Assembly (NCBI GenBank): GCA_028820495.1
Contig: JAPPIX010000195.1
Coordinates: 1 to 35,247, forward strand
Direction: 5' to 3'
From: Gammaproteobacteria bacterium
GTDB taxonomy: Bacteria; Pseudomonadota; Gammaproteobacteria; Pseudomonadales; Azotimanducaceae
DNA: 35,247 nt
The position numbers were made by a program, and so were the translations under genes. This document shows positions 8,367-16,767 of this stretch, piece after piece. The stretch's first letter is position 1, and the number at the start of each line of letters is the position of its first letter. The notes beneath the pieces are model-generated. The model saw only the letters and a list, made by a program, of their open reading frames with translations. It was not told the origin of the DNA and made no database searches.

Positions 8367-10376
8367 CTAGCTCCGGCGGCGGCGCTTGGCGGCGGTGGCT
8401 TGGCTCTTCTTGGGTGGCGGCAGGGCGATGGTTTGGCTGAGGTTCGGGAAGGCGTCGGTTTTGTGGGGGATGGCCATGGCGTTGACGAATTGGTCCTGGA
8501 AGTCCGTTGCGGTGGCTGTTTCGATTTTCTCGATGCCCTTGACCAAGGCTTCGATCTCGGTGCGCGAAGCGGCGTTCAACAGGGCGATGCGGGCGCCGGT
8601 GCCAGCGGCGTTGCCAGCGGCGGAGACCTGGTCGAGAGCGCAGTCGGGGATGAGGCCAAGGACCATCGCGTACTTCACGTCGATGAAGCTGCCGAAGGCG
8701 CCGGCTAGGCGGATGCGATCGACGCTCTGGGCGCCGAATCGCGCCATCAGCAGCTTGACGCCGGCGTAGAGGGCCGCCTTGGCGAGCTGCACGGCGCGCA
8801 CGTCATTCTGCGTGATTTCGATGTCCGGGGCATCGCCGCCGCCTTCCCGCAGCAGATAGGCGCAGGTGCGGCCCTGCTGCCGGATGCGCGGCGTGCGGGC
8901 GACCAAGGCGGCGTCGATGACCCCATCCGGATCGATCACGCCGGAAAGGTAGAGCTCCGCCAAGGCTTCGATGATGCCGGAGCCGCAGATGCCGGTGACA
9001 CCCGTGCCCGCAACGGCTTCCTCAAAGCCCGGCTCATCGGACCAGAGCGCGCAGCCGATCACCTTGAAGCGCGGTTCGAGGGTCTCGCGGTCGGTGCGCA
9101 CCCGCTCGATGGCGCCCGGCGCGGCCCGCTGGCCGCTGCTGATCTGGGCGCCTTCGAAAGCCGGGCCGGTAGGGCTGGACGCGGCGAGCAGGCGCTCGCG
9201 GTTGCCGAGCAGGATCTCCGCGTTGGTGCCCACATCGACGATGAGATTGACTTCCGAACGCTGGTGCGGGGCTTCGGCCAGCAGCACGCCGGCCGCATCG
9301 GCGCCCACATGGCCGGCGATGCAGGGCAAGGCGTACACCGTAGCGCCCGGATTGATCGCTAGCCCCAGGTCCGCCGCCGAGGCCCGCAAGGCGCCGTCCA
9401 CCGCCAACGCGAAAGGGGCGCCGCCAAGTTCCACCGGGCTCAAGCCGAAGAAGAGATGGTGCATGACAGGGTTGGCGGCCACGGTCAGGGCCAGCACCGC
9501 ATCGGCGCTGACGCCGGCTTCAGCGATGAGATCGGCAATCAGGCCATTCACGGCCTCGCGCACCGCGGCGGTCAACTCCGCTTCGCCGCCGGGATGCATC
9601 ATCACCCAGGACACCCGGCTCATCAGGTCCTCGCCGAAGCGAATCTGCGGATTCATGCGCCCGGCCTCCGCCAGCACTTCCCCGGTGGCGAGATCGCACA
9701 AGTGGGCCGACAAGGTGGTTGAGCCGATGTCCAACGCCACCCCGTAGAGGCGCTCCTGGAAGCCTGGCCACAGCGCCACAACCCGTCGTTCAGCCAGCAC
9801 CGCCGCCGTGACCCGCCATTGGCCGTCACGGAGCAACGCCTGCAGGCCGGACAGCAGGCGGAGATCGCAGGAGAGGTTTTGCAACGCCCACTGGTCGGCC
9901 AAGGCGGCGAGCAGCCGCTCTTGATCTCCGGCGGGGCGATCCAACTGCGGCGGCGCGACCTCCACATAGCAGAGCCGCACCACGGGATCGATCTGTATGT
10001 CGCAGGCCTGGGCGCCCTTGCGCACCACTTGGCGATGGACCTGGCTGTCCGGCGGCACGTCGATCACCACGTCGCCCTGGAGCTTGACGTGACAACTGAG
10101 CCGCCGTCCGTCGGCCAAGCCGCGCCGATCCGCAAAGCGCCGTTCGGGTTCGCTCAGGGGCGTGATGTGCGCAGCCGTCGAGGTGATGCCGTGCTTAGCG
10201 AACTGGCCCTCGGCCAGTTCGATCTGGCAGCGCCCGCAGATGCCACGCCCGCCGCAGACCGAGTCGATGTCCACGCCGAGTTGCCGCGCGGCTTGGAGCA
10301 GCGCGGTGCCCAAGGGAAAGCGCCCCCGCCGGCCGGAGGGCATGAACAGCACGAGCGCATCGCGCGCTTCGTTCAT
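8367..10376 (-). CDS. RACo-type reductive activator of corrinoid proteins (2Fe-2S ferredoxin + DUF4445/ASKHA domain)
   Basis: 669 residues. The N-terminus is a plant-type ferredoxin domain with cluster ligands C41, C47, C50 and C95 (C-x5-C-x2-C spacing). The middle and C-terminal parts form the ASKHA-fold ATPase of the DUF4445 family, with 'YGVALDIGSTTLSAHL', 'ALTVAANPVMHHLFFG', 'NLIVDVGTNAEILLG', 'ASSPTGPAFEGAQISSGQRAAPGAIE' and 'AGAFGSFID'. Such proteins use ATP to reduce accidentally oxidised Co(II) corrinoid back to Co(I), keeping methyltransferase systems active. A basic Lys/Arg tail ends the protein. Its ATG overlaps the stop of the upstream methyltransferase gene (ATGA, 10373-10376), implying translational coupling. 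The partner corrinoid protein is not in the window. Confidence 0.92.
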   Translation of the reverse strand: MNEARDALVLFMPSGRRGRFPLGTALLQAARQLGVDIDSVCGGRGICGRCQIELAEGQFAKHGITSTAAHITPLSEPERRFADRRGLADGRRLSCHVKLQGDVVIDVPPDSQVHRQVVRKGAQACDIQIDPVVRLCYVEVAPPQLDRPAGDQERLLAALADQWALQNLSCDLRLLSGLQALLRDGQWRVTAAVLAERRVVALWPGFQERLYGVALDIGSTTLSAHLCDLATGEVLAEAGRMNPQIRFGEDLMSRVSWVMMHPGGEAELTAAVREAVNGLIADLIAEAGVSADAVLALTVAANPVMHHLFFGLSPVELGGAPFALAVDGALRASAADLGLAINPGATVYALPCIAGHVGADAAGVLLAEAPHQRSEVNLIVDVGTNAEILLGNRERLLAASSPTGPAFEGAQISSGQRAAPGAIERVRTDRETLEPRFKVIGCALWSDEPGFEEAVAGTGVTGICGSGIIEALAELYLSGVIDPDGVIDAALVARTPRIRQQGRTCAYLLREGGGDAPDIEITQNDVRAVQLAKAALYAGVKLLMARFGAQSVDRIRLAGAFGSFIDVKYAMVLGLIPDCALDQVSAAGNAAGTGARIALLNAASRTEIEALVKGIEKIETATATDFQDQFVNAMAIPHKTDAFPNLSQTIALPPPKKSQATAAKRRRRS

Positions 10377-11275
10377 GCGCGGGCCCGGCGGCGGCTTCCC
10401 CGGCGGCGCTCGCGGCCCACAACGACCGGTGCCTGTTCACGGTAGGCCTCCATCCAGCGGCGGCAGTCCGGGTCGTGACCGAGCATGACGTCGGCACCCC
10501 GCACGGCGGCCATCACCTCGGCGTGCAACGGGTTGGTGATGGCGGAGGTCATTCCCGCCCCGGCCGCCATGGTCAGGAAGGCAGCGTTCAAGCCGTTGCG
10601 GTTGGGCAGGCCGAAGCTGATGTTCGATGCCCCGCAGGTGGTATTGACCTTCAGTTCCCGGCGCAGGCGCCCAATCAGCTTCATCGCCTGGCGTCCCGCG
10701 TTGTTGATCGCCCCCACCGGCATGACCAGCGGATCGACCACCACGTCGGTGGCTGGGATGCCGTAATCCGCCGCCCGCTCGACGATCTTCTTCGCCACCG
10801 CGAAGCGCACGTCGATGTCCTCGGAAATGCCGGTCTCGTCGTTGGATATGGCCACCACGGCGCAGGCGTGCCGCTTGACGAGCGGCAGCACCCGCTCCAA
10901 AACCTCCTCTTCGCCGGTGACGGAATTGAGCAACGGTTTGCCCTGATAGACGGCAAGCCCGGCCTCCAGGGCCTCCACCACCGAGGAGTCAATGGACAGG
11001 GGCACGTCGGTGACGGCCTGTACGCGGCGGATGGCCTCGGCGAGGATGCCGGGCTCATCGGCTAGGGGGATGCCCGCATTGACGTCCAGCATGTGCGCGC
11101 CAGCGGCCACTTGGGCAGCGGCATCGGTTTCCACCCGGGCGAAATTCCCGGCCTTCATTTCCGCCGCCAACAGCTTGCGGCCCGTGGGGTTGATGCGCTC
11201 ACCGATGACGACGAAGGGGCGCTCAAAGCCGAGCGCCACTTCGCGGCTGGCGGAACTCAACAGCGTATCGGTCAT
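10373..11275 (-). CDS. Methyltetrahydrofolate:corrinoid methyltransferase family protein (pterin-binding domain)
   Basis: 300 residues from the ATG at 11275, preceded by AGGAG at good spacing; the frame stays open upstream but that part is not homologous. It is a DHPS-like TIM barrel: 'VVIGERINPTGRKLL' at the start, 'GAHMLDVNAGIP', 'PLSIDSSVVEALEAGL', 'LLNSVTGEEE', 'DVVVDPLVMPVGA' and the pterin-binding 'CGASNISFGLPNRNGLN'. This is the pattern of MetH/AcsE-type enzymes and of MtgA/MtvA that move methyl groups between a methyl-corrinoid protein and tetrahydrofolate. Beside MttB and RACo it most likely takes the methyl group from the corrinoid carrier to THF, feeding C1 metabolism. The C-terminal tail is Arg-rich. 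It is coupled to RACo and follows DUF1638 after 79 bp. Confidence 0.9.
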   Translation of the reverse strand: MTDTLLSSASREVALGFERPFVVIGERINPTGRKLLAAEMKAGNFARVETDAAAQVAAGAHMLDVNAGIPLADEPGILAEAIRRVQAVTDVPLSIDSSVVEALEAGLAVYQGKPLLNSVTGEEEVLERVLPLVKRHACAVVAISNDETGISEDIDVRFAVAKKIVERAADYGIPATDVVVDPLVMPVGAINNAGRQAMKLIGRLRRELKVNTTCGASNISFGLPNRNGLNAAFLTMAAGAGMTSAITNPLHAEVMAAVRGADVMLGHDPDCRRWMEAYREQAPVVVGRERRRGSRRRARA

Positions 11276-11354
11276 GCCAACTCCTGGTGATAGACCCGCT
11301 GCATGGCGCCGGCGTGGGATACCGACCAATAGCGCACCGCCCGCATAATGACGC

Positions 11355-12038
11355 TCAGGCCGCTCGCCAAGCCAAGGTTGCAAAGGCGTTGCGCGTTTCC
11401 AGCGCTTGGCGAAGTGGCGCGAAGCCGGTGTGACGGTACTCGAAGGCAAGGTTCAAGGCCGTGGCGTGCCGGGCGGCGGCTTCGCGCAGCCCGGCCTCCC
11501 CGCTTTGGGCGAGATGCACCACCCGCCGATAGTTGCCGAAGTAGTCGCCAAGCAATTGAGGGAAACGGTCGAGACCCAGCCCTCGGACAATCAAGCGGTC
11601 GAAGTGGCGGACCAGGAAATCGGTCAGGAAAAAGCTGCCGGGCTCCTCGTCCATGAGCGCGTTGAACTGCGGTGCGCCAGCCAGGAATTCATAGCAGTGG
11701 GCGCCCGGCAGGCGCTCGACCCCAGCCGCATCGAGCACCGCGTCGAGCGACCCGCCGGTGCCGCAGTCGCCGTAACCGACCAGCACCCGGTCATGGCGGC
11801 GCTTGACCGCTGCGATCTTCGCCGCCACCGCCTCTGGAATTTCCGCCGGACGATTGTGCAAATCGGCAGGCAGGCAATACAGCTTGAAATGGGTCCAACG
11901 GTTGATGCGGCCGAGCTGAACCAATTCCCGGGCGATTGCCCCGCAGGCGATGATGCCCAGCGGCTCGCCCTCGCGCCTTTGCTGCACGAGTGCCACATCG
12001 TCGAGCGCGGTCAAGTCGAGGTCATCGCCGTCGGACAT
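11355..12038 (-). CDS. DUF1638 domain-containing protein of a corrinoid methyltransferase operon
   Basis: 227 residues from the ATG at 12038, which has GGAG seven bases upstream; a TTG at 12044 is in frame but too close to that site. Family features: 'LGIIACGAIARELVQL', 'YCLPADLHNRPAEIPEAV', and the conserved 'VLVGYGDCGTGGSLDAVL' followed by 'GAHCYEFLAG' and 'PGSFFLTDFLVRHFD'. DUF1638 proteins are repeatedly found next to MttB-like and pterin-dependent methyltransferase genes; the biochemical role is not established, though conserved Cys and His residues would allow metal or corrinoid binding (inference). It is the first gene of the minus-strand operon, divergent from mttB. Confidence 0.88.
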   Translation of the reverse strand: MSDGDDLDLTALDDVALVQQRREGEPLGIIACGAIARELVQLGRINRWTHFKLYCLPADLHNRPAEIPEAVAAKIAAVKRRHDRVLVGYGDCGTGGSLDAVLDAAGVERLPGAHCYEFLAGAPQFNALMDEEPGSFFLTDFLVRHFDRLIVRGLGLDRFPQLLGDYFGNYRRVVHLAQSGEAGLREAAARHATALNLAFEYRHTGFAPLRQALETRNAFATLAWRAA

Positions 12039-12259
12039 GCGCAAACTCCGTTGAGAAGTCCATCGCTAAGCGGGCGCAAGCCTATGCCTGACCTAGTGCG
12101 CAAGCCCCTTTCAAGGCGACACGAGTTTACGCAAACACGACTCAGGCTAAGCCCTTGTTTTTGGGTGACGCAAGCAGGCAGCCCAAGGTCGCAACCGTCC
12201 TACAAAGGCGCCGGGTGGCCCCCCATACTTCCGCATTCATAACGGCGGAGAACATTGCA
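12039..12259. promoter_or_regulatory. Divergent promoter region of the methyltransferase locus
   Basis: 221 bp between the DUF1638 start (minus) and the mttB start (plus). Both transcription units must be driven from here. I see no convincing -35/-10 pair and no riboswitch that I can recognise; in particular I cannot show a cobalamin riboswitch. An ORF frame open into this region from mttB begins with TTG but shows no homology. Confidence 0.45.
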
Positions 12260-13804
12260 GTGAGTGGTCAACGGGCAGGTGGCAGGCGCAGCGGCGGGCG
12301 GGCGGCGCGCATCAAGGCTCGCCAGGAGACGCAGGTGGAGGCTGCCGCCTACATCACCCGCCGCATCAAGCCCTTGGAGGTGCTCGACGAGGAGGGTTTG
12401 GAGCTCATCGAGCGCAATGCCGACCGGTTGCTTGAGGAGGTCGGCATCGAGTTTCGGGACGATCCCGAAGCGCTTGCGGTCCTAAAGGAAGCGGGCGCTG
12501 AGGTGGAGCACGAACGGGTGCGCTTTCCGCGCGGCCTGTGCCGATCCGTCATCCAAGCCCATGCGCCCCGGGAATTCATCCAGCACGCCCGCAACCCCAG
12601 CCGCAGCGTCCGCATTGGCGGCCCGCACACGGTCTTTGCGCCGGGCTACGGGCCGCCGTTTGTGCGCGACCTTGAGGGCGGGCGGCGCTACGCCACCTTG
12701 GAGGATTTCCGGAACTTCGTGAAGCTCTCCTACCTGTCGCCCTACATGCACCATTCCGGAGGCACGGTCTGCGAGCCGGTGGACGTTCCCGTCAACAAGC
12801 GCCATCTGGACATGATCTACGCCCACTTGCGCTACAGCGACAAGGCGTTCATGGGCTCGGTCACCCACCCGGAACGGGCACAGGACACGGTGGCGATGGC
12901 GAAAATCCTGTTTGGCGAGGACTTCCTGCGCAAAAAAACCGTGGTCACTTCGCTTATCAACGCCAATTCGCCCATGACCTTCGACGCCACCATGCTCGGC
13001 GCCGCCAAGGTCTATGCGCACAACAACCAAGCCTGCATCGTCTCGCCGTTCATCCTCTCCGGAGCCATGTCGCCGGTCACCGCGGCGGGCACGCTGGCGC
13101 AGATTCTCGCCGAGGTGCTGGCCGGGGTATGCCTGCTGCAATTGATCGCTCCCGGCGCGCCCTGCGTGTTCGGCACCTTCTCAAGCTCCATCTCCATGCA
13201 GTCCGGGGCGCCCACCTTCGGCTCCCCGGAAGCGGCCTTGGTGGTCTACGGCGCCGGTCAGCTGGCCCGGCGCCTCGGGCTGCCCTATCGCAGCGGCGGC
13301 GCCCTCTCGGCATCCAAGATCGCCGATGCCCAGGCCGCTTTCGAGAGCGCCAACACCCTGCAGCCCACCTTGCTGGCCGGCGCCAACTTCGTCCTGCATG
13401 CGGCGGGCTGGCTGGAGGGCGGGCTGGTGATGAGCTACGAGAAGTTCGCCATGGACCTCGACCAGCTCGGCATGATGCAAACCTTCTGCGAAGGCGTGGA
13501 TCTATCGGAAAACGGCCAAGCCCTGGACGCCATCCGCGAAGTCGGCCCCGGCAGCCACTTTCTGGGCTGCGCCCACACCCAGGCCAACTTCGCCACCGCC
13601 TTCTACCAGTCGAGCATCAACGACAACAACAGCTTCGAGCAGTGGCGCGAGGAAGGACGCCTCGACGCCAGCCAACGCGCCAATCAAGTCTGGAGGCGAA
13701 TGCTCGAGGAGTACGAAGCGCCGCCCATCGACTCGGCGCTGAACGAGGCGCTGCTCGATTACATCGCCCGGCGGAAGGCCGCCATGCCGGACTCCAACGT
13801 TTAG
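12260..13804 (+). CDS. mttB: MttB-family (non-pyrrolysine) amine methyltransferase
   Basis: 514 residues from the GTG at 12260, chosen because GGAG stands nine bases upstream and because the length then matches the family (about 480-520 aa). Recognisable family segments: 'LIERNADRLLEEVGIEFRDDPEAL', 'VFAPGYGPPFVRDLEGGRRYATLEDFRNFVKLS', 'LHAAGWLEGGLVMSYEKFAMDLDQLGMM' and 'GPGSHFLGCAHTQANF'. True trimethylamine methyltransferases carry an in-frame amber codon for pyrrolysine; this gene is read through with sense codons and ends at a single TAG, so it belongs to the non-Pyl branch. Characterised members (for example MtgB) demethylate glycine betaine or other quaternary amines onto a corrinoid protein. 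Substrate here is inferred only to be a quaternary amine; the nearby GMC oxidoreductase fits choline/betaine metabolism. Confidence 0.9.
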   Translation: MSGQRAGGRRSGGRAARIKARQETQVEAAAYITRRIKPLEVLDEEGLELIERNADRLLEEVGIEFRDDPEALAVLKEAGAEVEHERVRFPRGLCRSVIQAHAPREFIQHARNPSRSVRIGGPHTVFAPGYGPPFVRDLEGGRRYATLEDFRNFVKLSYLSPYMHHSGGTVCEPVDVPVNKRHLDMIYAHLRYSDKAFMGSVTHPERAQDTVAMAKILFGEDFLRKKTVVTSLINANSPMTFDATMLGAAKVYAHNNQACIVSPFILSGAMSPVTAAGTLAQILAEVLAGVCLLQLIAPGAPCVFGTFSSSISMQSGAPTFGSPEAALVVYGAGQLARRLGLPYRSGGALSASKIADAQAAFESANTLQPTLLAGANFVLHAAGWLEGGLVMSYEKFAMDLDQLGMMQTFCEGVDLSENGQALDAIREVGPGSHFLGCAHTQANFATAFYQSSINDNNSFEQWREEGRLDASQRANQVWRRMLEEYEAPPIDSALNEALLDYIARRKAAMPDSNV

Positions 13805-13823
13805 CCACAGGTTTGGAAAGCTC

Positions 13824-13843
13824 AGCCACACAACTGGCTTTTG
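13824..13843 (+). terminator. Weak rho-independent terminator after mttB
   Basis: Perfect 5-bp stem AGCCA/TGGCT with a 6-nt loop, running into TTTTGTT, 20 bp after the mttB stop and before the convergent fic gene. The stem is short, so efficiency would be modest. Confidence 0.4.
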
Positions 13844-13859
13844 TTGGCGGGCTTCGACC

Positions 13860-14930
13860 TCATGTAGGCGAATACCAAGTGCCGCGCCCAGCTCCGTGCC
13901 GATTGAGATGGCCTGCTTCGACCAAGGACCGGAAGTGCCCCTTGAGAGTGTTTCGGCTGGCCCCTGTGACCAGTACCGCGTCGGCAACGCTCACGCGGCC
14001 TCGGTCACGGGCGAATTCCAGTATTTGAGCGGAGAGTTCCGGGAGGCTGCCGAATAGGAGTCGCTCGCGGTCGATTCGTTGCTGTAGCCTGTCCTTCTGT
14101 CGTTTCATAGCGTTGAGGAAGTAGCGGAGCCAAGGTTGCCAGTCGGGCGCATCGGTTCCGAGGGAGCCCTGCGTTCTGCGCAGTGCGAGGTAGTAGGCGT
14201 CCCTAGTCTGCTCAACGACGCTTTCAAGGGAGCTGTACGGCATGTACAAGTATCCCGCCCGCAGCAGCAGCAGGGTGGTGAGGATGCGGGACAAGCGTCC
14301 GTTGCCATCCTGAAACGGGTGTATCGCGAGAAAGACTGCCACGAAAACACCAACGACCAAGAGGGGATGGAGCGTCCCTTGGTCGAGGTTGGCCTGCGCC
14401 CACCCGATCAGGTCCGCCATCCGGCGAGGCGTTTCGAAGGGTGTGGCAGTCTGGAACACCACACCAAGGCTGCGCCCTTCGGCGTCGAACGCTTCGACAT
14501 GGTTGGTGAGCGTCTTGTACTGCCCGCGATGACGGGCGTCCTTGTCTGTATGTCTCAGTAGTTCTTGATGCAGTTGCTTCACATGGTTTTCGCTAAGGTC
14601 GATGGCCTGCCAGTTGTCGAACACGGTCTCCATCGCGTCTGCGTAGCCAGCGACCTCCTGTTCGTCCCGGGAGGCGAACGAGCCCAAGTCGATGTTCGCA
14701 AGCAAGCTTTCGACTTCCCGGTCCGTAAGCTTGGCGCCTTCGATCCGGGTGGAGGAACCGATGCTCTCGATGGTCGCCACGCGCCTAAGCCGGTTCAGGC
14801 GATCAGGTGCGACACGGCTGATCGCCTGCCAAGCGCCCTTGAACTCGTCGACCTCGGCGACGATCTGAAGCATTTCATTGGTAACGACGGGCGTTGACGC
14901 GAGAAACCGCCCATCCATTGATTCATCCAT
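13860..14930 (-). CDS. Fic/DOC family protein (AMPylase-type) with C-terminal winged helix
   Basis: About 356 residues. The canonical Fic active-site loop [12 protein letters not shown] is present (about 204-215), including the catalytic His. The N-terminal inhibitory-helix motif S-x-x-x-E-G ('STRIEG', about 60-65) makes this a class II, self-inhibited Fic enzyme. An N-terminal Fic_N-type domain precedes the core and the C-terminal ~60 residues form a winged helix ('[30 protein letters not shown]'). Such proteins transfer AMP to protein hydroxyls, often their own or gyrase-type targets, and may bind DNA. The start is uncertain: several in-frame ATGs (14972, 14960, 14936, 14930, 14918) lie over the end of the GMC gene and within a short direct repeat; none has a strong ribosome site. 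Confidence 0.88.
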   Translation of the reverse strand: MDESMDGRFLASTPVVTNEMLQIVAEVDEFKGAWQAISRVAPDRLNRLRRVATIESIGSSTRIEGAKLTDREVESLLANIDLGSFASRDEQEVAGYADAMETVFDNWQAIDLSENHVKQLHQELLRHTDKDARHRGQYKTLTNHVEAFDAEGRSLGVVFQTATPFETPRRMADLIGWAQANLDQGTLHPLLVVGVFVAVFLAIHPFQDGNGRLSRILTTLLLLRAGYLYMPYSSLESVVEQTRDAYYLALRRTQGSLGTDAPDWQPWLRYFLNAMKRQKDRLQQRIDRERLLFGSLPELSAQILEFARDRGRVSVADAVLVTGASRNTLKGHFRSLVEAGHLNRHGAGRGTWYSPT

Positions 14931-16623
14931 TTCCATCCGATAAGCATGCCCGGATGACATCCAATTGTCCATCCGTTTCCATCCGATTGCTGTGCGCCGA
15001 TTCAACGACAACGGGCGACGGCGGCAGCATCCGTTCGAGGACGTGGTCCGCCGCCTTCTCCCCCACCATCATGGATGGCGCGTTCAGGTTGCCGTTGGTG
15101 ATGCGCGGAAAGATCGAACTGTCGGCAACGCGCAGGCCATCGACACCAATGACGCGGCAGTCGGGGTCCACCACGGCCATCGGATCATCATGAGCGCCCA
15201 TGCGGCAGGTGCCACAGGGATGGTAAGCACTCTCGGCGTTGGCGGCGATGAAGGCATCGATCTGTGCATCGCTGCGGACGGCTTCGCCGGGCTGGATTTC
15301 GCCGTTCGCATAGGGCCGCAATGCCTTTTGCGAGAGTATTTCCCGAGCCAGCCGGATGCAGCGGCGGAATTCCACCCAGTCCTGCGCTTGGCTCATGTAG
15401 TTGAATCGAATGACTGGAGGCGATTCAGGGTCGGCGGAACCCAAGGCAACCGTGCCCCGGGAGGGTGAGCGCATCGGCCCGACATGAACTTGGAAACCGT
15501 GACCTTCGGCAGCCGTTCGGCCATCGTAGCGCACGGCAATGGGCAGGAAGTGAAGCTGAATGTCCGGGTACTCCACACCTGCCTCGGAGCGGATGAAGGC
15601 GCCGGCATCGAAGTGATTGGAGGCGCCGGGGCCGGTTCGTCCGCAAAGCCATTGGGCGCCCGCCCACGCCTTGCCGAACAGGCTCCAGTGGCGGTGCAGG
15701 GTTATGGGTTGCCGGCAAGCCACCTGCACGGTGACTTCCAAGTGGTCCTGCAGGTTCCCACCGACGCCGGGCCGGTCGGCGGCCACCGGAATCCTCAGCT
15801 TGGCCAGCTCGTCCGCCGGCCCGATGCCGGACAGCAGGAGCAGTTTGGGCGAGTGGATGGCCGAGGCGGCGAGAATCACTTCCCGGCGCGCGCGGACCAA
15901 GGTGATGCGCCCCTGCCGAAGTTCGACGCCTTCAGCCCGGCCATCGGCGATCCGCACTGATCGGGCGAGGCCCCGAACCAACTGCAGGTTGGGCCGGGCC
16001 AATGCGGGGCGCAGGTAGGCCTGCGCCGCTGACCAGCGCCGCCCCTTCCAGATGGTACGGTCGAATGGGCCGAAGCCCTCCTGTTGGCGGCCGTTGCAAT
16101 CCAGCGTCCGCGGGTAGCCTGCCTCTTGACCGGCTTCTATGAACGCCGCCGCCAATGGATGCAGACGCCGCGCCCGCGTGACCCGCACCGGGCCACCGGA
16201 GCCACGCCAAGGCGCATCGCCGCCGTGCCCGCCGTCGTGCCAGTCTTCCAAGCGCTGAAAGTAAGGCAGCACGTCGGCATAGGCCCAGCCCTGCGCGCCG
16301 CTTGCCGCCCAGTGATCGAAATCCCTGGCGTGACCGCGCACATAGACCATGCCATTGATCGACGAAGAGCCGCCCACCACCCTTCCGCGTGGAACGGCCA
16401 GCCGTCGGCCGCCGAGGGCGGGCTCCGGATCGGTGCGCAGCCCCCAGTCATAGCGCTTCATGTTCATCGGATAGGAGAGTGCCCCCGGCATCTGGATCAG
16501 GGGGCTGCGACCGCGGCCGCCGCGCTCTATCAAGATGACGCTGCTGCACCCGTCCTCGGACAGCCGATGGGCCAGCGCACAACCCGCCGAACCGGCGCCC
16601 ACGACTACAAAGTCAGCTTCCAT
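14923..16623 (-). CDS. GMC family FAD-dependent oxidoreductase (choline dehydrogenase-like)
   Basis: 566 residues starting at an ATG with GAGG seven bases upstream. The N-terminal FAD-binding fold has VVGAGSAG (about 7-14) and an acidic strand end 'ILIERGG'; GMC signature 1 is at '[20 protein letters not shown]', signature 2 at '[17 protein letters not shown]', and the C-terminal catalytic His lies in '[12 protein letters not shown]' (H468) with the second catalytic residue near 514 in 'ITNGNLNAP'. This is the BetA/alcohol dehydrogenase pattern: oxidation of a primary alcohol with FAD and transfer of electrons to the respiratory chain. Genomic context with an MttB-type methyltransferase suggests a choline-like substrate but does not prove it. 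The last ~30 residues extend beyond the family core and coincide with the short direct repeat before fic. Confidence 0.92.
   Translation of the reverse strand: MEADFVVVGAGSAGCALAHRLSEDGCSSVILIERGGRGRSPLIQMPGALSYPMNMKRYDWGLRTDPEPALGGRRLAVPRGRVVGGSSSINGMVYVRGHARDFDHWAASGAQGWAYADVLPYFQRLEDWHDGGHGGDAPWRGSGGPVRVTRARRLHPLAAAFIEAGQEAGYPRTLDCNGRQQEGFGPFDRTIWKGRRWSAAQAYLRPALARPNLQLVRGLARSVRIADGRAEGVELRQGRITLVRARREVILAASAIHSPKLLLLSGIGPADELAKLRIPVAADRPGVGGNLQDHLEVTVQVACRQPITLHRHWSLFGKAWAGAQWLCGRTGPGASNHFDAGAFIRSEAGVEYPDIQLHFLPIAVRYDGRTAAEGHGFQVHVGPMRSPSRGTVALGSADPESPPVIRFNYMSQAQDWVEFRRCIRLAREILSQKALRPYANGEIQPGEAVRSDAQIDAFIAANAESAYHPCGTCRMGAHDDPMAVVDPDCRVIGVDGLRVADSSIFPRITNGNLNAPSMMVGEKAADHVLERMLPPSPVVVESAHSNRMETDGQLDVIRACLSDGNG
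14924..14986. repeat. 17-bp imperfect direct repeat at the GMC 3' end / fic 5' end
   Basis: Plus-strand copies at 14924-14940 and 14970-14986 agree at 16 of 17 positions (CATCC-R-TTTCCATCCGA) with 29 bp between. Further TCCAT words lie around them. The repeats sit where the fic promoter and start should be, so they may be regulatory sites, or only a local coding duplication. Confidence 0.55.
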
Positions 16624-16767
16624 GGGGAAACCTCTTGGCTTCTAGGGACATTCGCACGAAACAAATGGAGACAACCCATGGGCTGGCCTGTTGTTCCTTG
16701 GGCATTGGCGGCTTAGCGCACTGGGGCAAGCTAAGGCTTCTCCCGAGTGCGACATCCCGCTTCCCGC

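Noticed and set aside
10475-11065. Plus-strand ORFs opposite the methyltransferase gene
   Set aside because: The minus-strand frame has clear pterin-binding motifs; the opposite frames are low-complexity shadows.
12260-13804. Possible pyrrolysine (amber) codon in mttB
   Set aside because: No in-frame TAG occurs inside the gene; only the terminal TAG is present, so it is the non-Pyl type.
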